A stretch of 64,000 nt of DNA, taken from contig NZ_FNRT01000002.1 in NCBI RefSeq assembly GCF_900105585.1, positions 2,604,001 through 2,668,000 on the forward strand. Direction: 5' to 3'. The notes below the pieces were generated by a model, which had not been told where the DNA came from, searched no databases, and saw only the letters and a program-made list of their open reading frames with translations. The DNA comes from Nocardioides exalbidus. GTDB taxonomy: Bacteria > Actinomycetota > Actinomycetes > Propionibacteriales > Nocardioidaceae. Of the stretch, positions 61,088-64,000 are shown piece after piece (the stretch's first letter is position 1; each line of letters begins with the position of its first letter). The translations under genes and the position numbers were made by a program.

Positions 61088-62212
61088 CTAGAGGTGCACC
61101 GGCGGCGGCGTCCAGTCGCGGTGGTTGGCGACGACGTCGGCCGCGTAGGACTGCAGCCCGATGTCGGCGAAGCCGGTCGTGTCGCCCGGCCGCTCCGTGC
61201 GCAGCTGGTCGAGGGTCTTGATCATCTCCTCGGTGATCCGCTTGAGGTCGTTGAGGAAGCCGTTGTGGATGTCGGAGGCGGTCGCGGCACTGAGCACCTC
61301 CATCTCGATGCTCTCGTCCGGGATCACGTAGGTCACCAGGCCGGTGACGAGGCTGACGCCACCACTGACGGCGGCAGCCGGCGGGAACAGCGCGACCAGA
61401 CCGGTCACCGTGCTCACGTGGCCGAGGATGTCCTTCACGCCCTCGTTGCTCGTCATCGCCCCGGTCGGCCAGGCACCGCTGCGGTCCTTCCACGCCTGCC
61501 ACTGCTCGAGCGCCTCCACCACCCGGTCGCGGCACTTGGTCGACGCCTTGACCATGTTCTTCTGGTAGCGGGAGATGGCCGTGGCGACCTGAGCGCTCGA
61601 GGAGGCGAGCCGCGCGGCCGCCTGGACGTAGAGGGCGCACTTCTCGTTGACGTCGGTCCAGAAGTCGTAGAACGACTCCGAGCTCTGCGAGGTCGCCGGC
61701 CAGTGCTGCTGCAGGTCGGTGAGCCACTGGGGGGCGTGGGGGTCGCCGGGCGCGGCCCAGCCCGCCTCGGGCTCCAGCTGCTGGTGGAGCCACTGGGTGA
61801 GGGCGTAGAGCGACTCGACGGGCGCGTGCATCGCCTCGGCGTCGGGCTCCCACACGTCGCGGGTGGCGCTGCGGTAGACGGTGGTGACGGCACTGTTGAC
61901 CCAGCTGTCGTGGCGCTGGTTCCACACCGAGGTCAGGGCCTCCTGGAACAGTCGCTCACGGTCGGCGTTGGTGACGGTCTGCTCGTACCAGTCGGGGTGC
62001 GTCGGGTGCATGCCGACGTAGTTGGCCTGGGTCTCCCAGGCGTGCGAACCCGGGATGCTGAAGTAGCCGGGCATCCAGCACCAGCCCTCCTCGAGCGTGC
62101 GGCCCTGCTCGCCCTCGAACAGGTCGGCGCACCCCTCGTTGCCGTCGAGCTCGCCGATGCCGTCGACGATCTCGGTGAACAGGGGGTCGAGCTGGTCGAG
62201 GATCCCGGCCAC
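61088..62212 (-). CDS. Unknown helical protein, second gene of a two-gene unit
   Basis: A 374-residue protein I do not recognise. Residues 1-110 are Trp/Tyr rich ('WCWMPGYFSIPGSHAWE'). A long helical section follows from about 180 to 250 ('YVQAAARLASSSAQVATAISRYQ'), then a hydrophobic patch near 268-300 ('LVALFPPAAAVSGGVSLVTGLV') that could be one or two membrane-active helices, then a charged helix. There is no signal peptide. It follows a small helical protein after 1 nt. The layout resembles type VII-secretion LXG/WXG pairs, but the diagnostic motifs are not clear. The GTG at 62212 has no obvious ribosome-binding site. Confidence 0.68.
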   Translation of the reverse strand: MAGILDQLDPLFTEIVDGIGELDGNEGCADLFEGEQGRTLEEGWCWMPGYFSIPGSHAWETQANYVGMHPTHPDWYEQTVTNADRERLFQEALTSVWNQRHDSWVNSAVTTVYRSATRDVWEPDAEAMHAPVESLYALTQWLHQQLEPEAGWAAPGDPHAPQWLTDLQQHWPATSQSSESFYDFWTDVNEKCALYVQAAARLASSSAQVATAISRYQKNMVKASTKCRDRVVEALEQWQAWKDRSGAWPTGAMTSNEGVKDILGHVSTVTGLVALFPPAAAVSGGVSLVTGLVTYVIPDESIEMEVLSAATASDIHNGFLNDLKRITEEMIKTLDQLRTERPGDTTGFADIGLQSYAADVVANHRDWTPPPVHL

Positions 62213-62213
62213 G

Positions 62214-62576
62214 TCAGACCTCCGGACCGGTCGGCTCGGTGGCGAGCTCGGGGTCGCCGACGTACTGCGTGTGCTGGTCGAACCACGCCTGGGCCTCGGC
62301 GTCGACGGCCACGAAGTCGTCGGCGATGAGGTCGAGCGCGGTCGCGCTGTCGTTGAAGGTGCGCACCATCGAGCGCAGGTGGAGGAAGAGCTCGACGGAG
62401 ATGTCGGAGAGGTCGCCGGCGATCGGGTGGTTGCCGGCGAGGGCCAGCTGGGCGGCGATCGGGTTGATCGCGCCCGAGTCGCTGGTGGCGTGCGCTGCGA
62501 AGTCCGCGGCCCTGGCCGGGAGCTCCTCGTGCGCGGCGCGGTAGATCGCGCTCATCTTGATGTCGATCACGGTCAT
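62214..62576 (-). CDS. Small helical protein, WXG100-like partner (tentative)
   Basis: A 120-residue, largely helical acidic protein. It has helices around residues 8-30, 55-80 and 85-105, with 'ADDFVAVDAEAQAWFDQH' near the C-terminus. Size and placement before a large partner recall WXG100/ESX proteins, but no clear WxG turn is visible, so the assignment is weak. The start may be ATG 62576 or the internal ATG at codon 8 (62555). Confidence 0.62.
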   Translation of the reverse strand: MTVIDIKMSAIYRAAHEELPARAADFAAHATSDSGAINPIAAQLALAGNHPIAGDLSDISVELFLHLRSMVRTFNDSATALDLIADDFVAVDAEAQAWFDQHTQYVGDPELATEPTGPEV

Positions 62577-62667
62577 GTGTGCGTCCCTTCGGTGTGCTCC
62601 GTTCGTACCCGTGCCGGGCGTCGCGGAAACACACCCGGAACCGGGGAGTCGCAGGGCGGCGGGACGG

Positions 62668-63714
62668 TCAGACGAGCAGGGTCACGAGTGCGAGGGCCAC
62701 AGTGGCTGCCACGAGGGTCGAGATCGTCGCCAGCAGCAGGGCGCGGACCGGGACCGGCCACAGGTAGCGGGCGACGATGCCGGTGCCGAGGCCGAACATC
62801 GCGGCGCTGAGCAGGAGCGTGGTCAGCTGGCCTGCGAGGTCGAGGACGCCCTGGGGGAGGACCCCGGTCGTGCGGACCGCGACGGCGGCCAGGAAGCCGA
62901 GGAGGAAGAGCGGGACGAGCGGGCCTCGACGGGTCGCGTCCTCCGAGCGGCAGATCCGGGCCGAGACGAGCTGCACCGGTGCGAGCAGCGCGACGCGGGC
63001 GAGCTTGACCGTGGTGGCGGTGGCCAGGACCGTCGCCCCGCCCGCGCCGATGAGTGACGCGGCGGCGATCACCTGGGCGACCTCGTGGATGCTGGCGCCC
63101 GCCCAGACCGCGGTCTGCTCGTCGGTCAGGCCGAAGGCGCTGCCGAGCGCGGGGACCGCGCCGATCATGATCGTGCCGAACACGGTGACCAGGGCGACCG
63201 CGAGCGCGACGTCCTTGGGCCTGGCCCGGATCGAGGACTCCACGGCGGCGACGGCGGCCGCGCCGCAGATCGAGAAGCCGGCGGCGATCAGGGTGACCAG
63301 GTCGCGCTCGAGTCCCAGGAGCCGGCCGGCGAGCTGGGTGGCGGCGTACGTCGTCACGACCGTCGCCAGCACGACCGCGATGCCGGAGGCGCCGAGGGCC
63401 AGCACGTCGGTGATGGCGATCTTGAGGCCGAGCAGCACGATGCCCGAGCGGAGGAGGAGCTTGTCGAGCCGGGGCGCTGTGCCGACGACGTAACGGCTCA
63501 GGCCCGGGGTGTTCGCGGCGGCGACGCCGATGACGAGCGCGACCAGCAGCGGGCCCATGAGGGGCGCCGCGGTGCTGATCGCCAGGGCGACGCCCGCGAC
63601 GGCGAAGGCGAGGATCGCGCGGCGGAGGTAGGTGGCGCGTCGCGACGGCGTCGTGGCGGACGGGGGCGCGGGCGACGTCGGGGTCGAGACGGTCTCGGGA
63701 GGGAGGAGGGCCAC
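62668..63714 (-). CDS. YeiH/UPF0324 family putative sulfate exporter
   Basis: A 348-residue membrane protein with about ten hydrophobic helices. It has 'LLVALVIGVAAANTPGLSRYV' in pieces, 'LLRSGIVLLGLKIAITDVLALG' in pieces, and 'AAGFSICGAAAVAAVESSIRA' near residue 145, the conserved motif of the family. YeiH genes lie beside LysR-type regulators, as here. Sulfate/sulfite export is a common annotation but is not well proven. GTG 63714 is the start. Confidence 0.88.
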   Translation of the reverse strand: MALLPPETVSTPTSPAPPSATTPSRRATYLRRAILAFAVAGVALAISTAAPLMGPLLVALVIGVAAANTPGLSRYVVGTAPRLDKLLLRSGIVLLGLKIAITDVLALGASGIAVVLATVVTTYAATQLAGRLLGLERDLVTLIAAGFSICGAAAVAAVESSIRARPKDVALAVALVTVFGTIMIGAVPALGSAFGLTDEQTAVWAGASIHEVAQVIAAASLIGAGGATVLATATTVKLARVALLAPVQLVSARICRSEDATRRGPLVPLFLLGFLAAVAVRTTGVLPQGVLDLAGQLTTLLLSAAMFGLGTGIVARYLWPVPVRALLLATISTLVAATVALALVTLLV

Positions 63715-63733
63715 GGTCCAAGGATGTTTCGCA

Positions 63734-63746
63734 CGACATAGTGTCG
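63734..63746. promoter_or_regulatory. CGACA-TAG-TGTCG inverted repeat, LysR-site candidate
   Basis: A perfect 5-3-5 repeat in the 71-bp gap between divergent yeiH-like and lysR genes. It also satisfies the LysR T-N11-A pattern loosely. Confidence 0.45.
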
Positions 63747-63785
63747 ACTAGACGCGGACCCGGGGGCAGGTCATAATCGTTGCTT

Positions 63786-64000
63786 ATGAGCAAGGAGCTG
63801 GACCTCCAGGCGCTGCGCCTCCTGGTCCTCCTCGAGGAGGAGGGCAGCCTCGGCGCCGCCGGCCGCCGCCTCGGCATCACGCAGCCTGCGGCGAGCATCT
63901 CGCTCCGCGCGTTCGAGACGCGCTGGCAGCTGCGCGTGGCGGAGCGGACGCCGCGCGGCACCCGGCTCACCCCCGACGGCGTGACGGTCGCGGCCTGGGC
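63786..64000 (+). CDS. LysR family regulator, N-terminal part (3' end outside window)
   Basis: The first 71 codons of a LysR-type regulator. 'MSKELDLQALRLLVLLEEEGSLG' is read in pieces, with the HTH 'AAGRRLGITQPAASISLRAFE' following and 'ERTPRGTRLTPDG' after the wing. CATAAT lies 8 nt upstream of the ATG. It is divergent from the YeiH exporter, which it likely regulates, as CysL-like proteins do. It runs off the window end, so the effector domain is unseen. Confidence 0.9.
   Translation, partial: MSKELDLQALRLLVLLEEEGSLGAAGRRLGITQPAASISLRAFETRWQLRVAERTPRGTRLTPDGVTVAAW

Overview
The window is chromosomal DNA from a high-GC actinobacterium. The best fit is Nocardioides or a close relative in Propionibacteriales. 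This rests on the very high GC content, frequent GTG starts, stop/start-overlapped operons (ATGA or GTGA), an actinobacterial acyl-CoA carboxylase with a small epsilon subunit, an LpdA-type quinone reductase and a DUF222/HNH protein. The genus is inferred from overall resemblance, not from a marker gene. About 63 protein genes are packed with gaps that are nearly all under 170 bp, and no gap exceeds 300 bp. I saw no rRNA, tRNA, CRISPR array, prophage or insertion sequence.

Layout. 0-4.4 kb: end of dihydrolipoyl dehydrogenase, an LpdA-like flavoprotein, a Nei-type DNA glycosylase and two alpha/beta hydrolases. 4.4-8.8 kb: a transport/oxidation operon (MFS carrier, FAD-linked hydroxyacid oxidase) followed by a GAF/PucR-type regulator. 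8.9-12.4 kb: a conserved unknown, a secreted SpoIID-domain protein, an SGNH lipoprotein and a DoxX-like membrane protein. 12.4-24 kb: pyruvate carboxylase, several regulator-plus-enzyme pairs (two TetR, one frameshifted AraC) and the biotin carboxylase/BCCP subunit AccA. 24-28 kb: a PhoA-type alkaline phosphatase, an acyl-CoA dehydrogenase, a YnfA protein and a small P-loop kinase. 28.2-32.4 kb: a histidine kinase/response regulator pair followed by an ABC exporter. 32.4-36.9 kb: membrane and lipid genes, Maf, a DUF885 metallopeptidase, and an AbiEi/DUF559-type gene bracketed by two identical 49-bp hairpin repeats. 37-43.4 kb: AccE-AccB divergent from BirA, then a PH-domain protein, a class III nucleotide cyclase, an orphan winged-helix protein, PurK and PurE. 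43.4-51.2 kb: an ArfB-like release factor, an L-2-hydroxyglutarate oxidase, an oxidoreductase, a kinase-like protein, a CoA-binding protein, a TetR divergent from a 3-hydroxyacyl-CoA dehydrogenase/acyl-CoA dehydrogenase pair, and a HAD phosphatase. 51.2-64 kb: DUF222/HNH protein, a DUF6636 lipoprotein, an F420-reductase-like protein, a membrane protein/sigma factor pair, a PadR-controlled MacB-like exporter, an isochorismatase-fold hydrolase, a dienelactone hydrolase, a pair of unknown helical proteins, and a YeiH exporter divergent from a LysR gene cut by the window end.

How the genes work together. Biotin-dependent metabolism recurs: pyruvate carboxylase, AccA, AccB/AccE and the ligase BirA that would biotinylate them. 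Two beta-oxidation loci and a glycolate/lactate-type oxidase suggest use of fatty and hydroxy acids. Regulation is mostly local: many regulators sit beside or across from their likely targets, and several have recognisable palindromes in the shared gap. About fourteen starts carry a TAnnnT hexamer only 6-8 nt upstream, which points to frequent leaderless mRNAs.

The most noteworthy items are the duplicated 49-bp hairpin around the AbiEi/DUF559 gene, the AraC gene broken by what looks like a one-base deletion, operators overlapping both -10 elements at 48.1 kb, and a perfect 20-bp palindrome at 22.08 kb. I found no clearly novel multi-gene defence or biosynthetic system.
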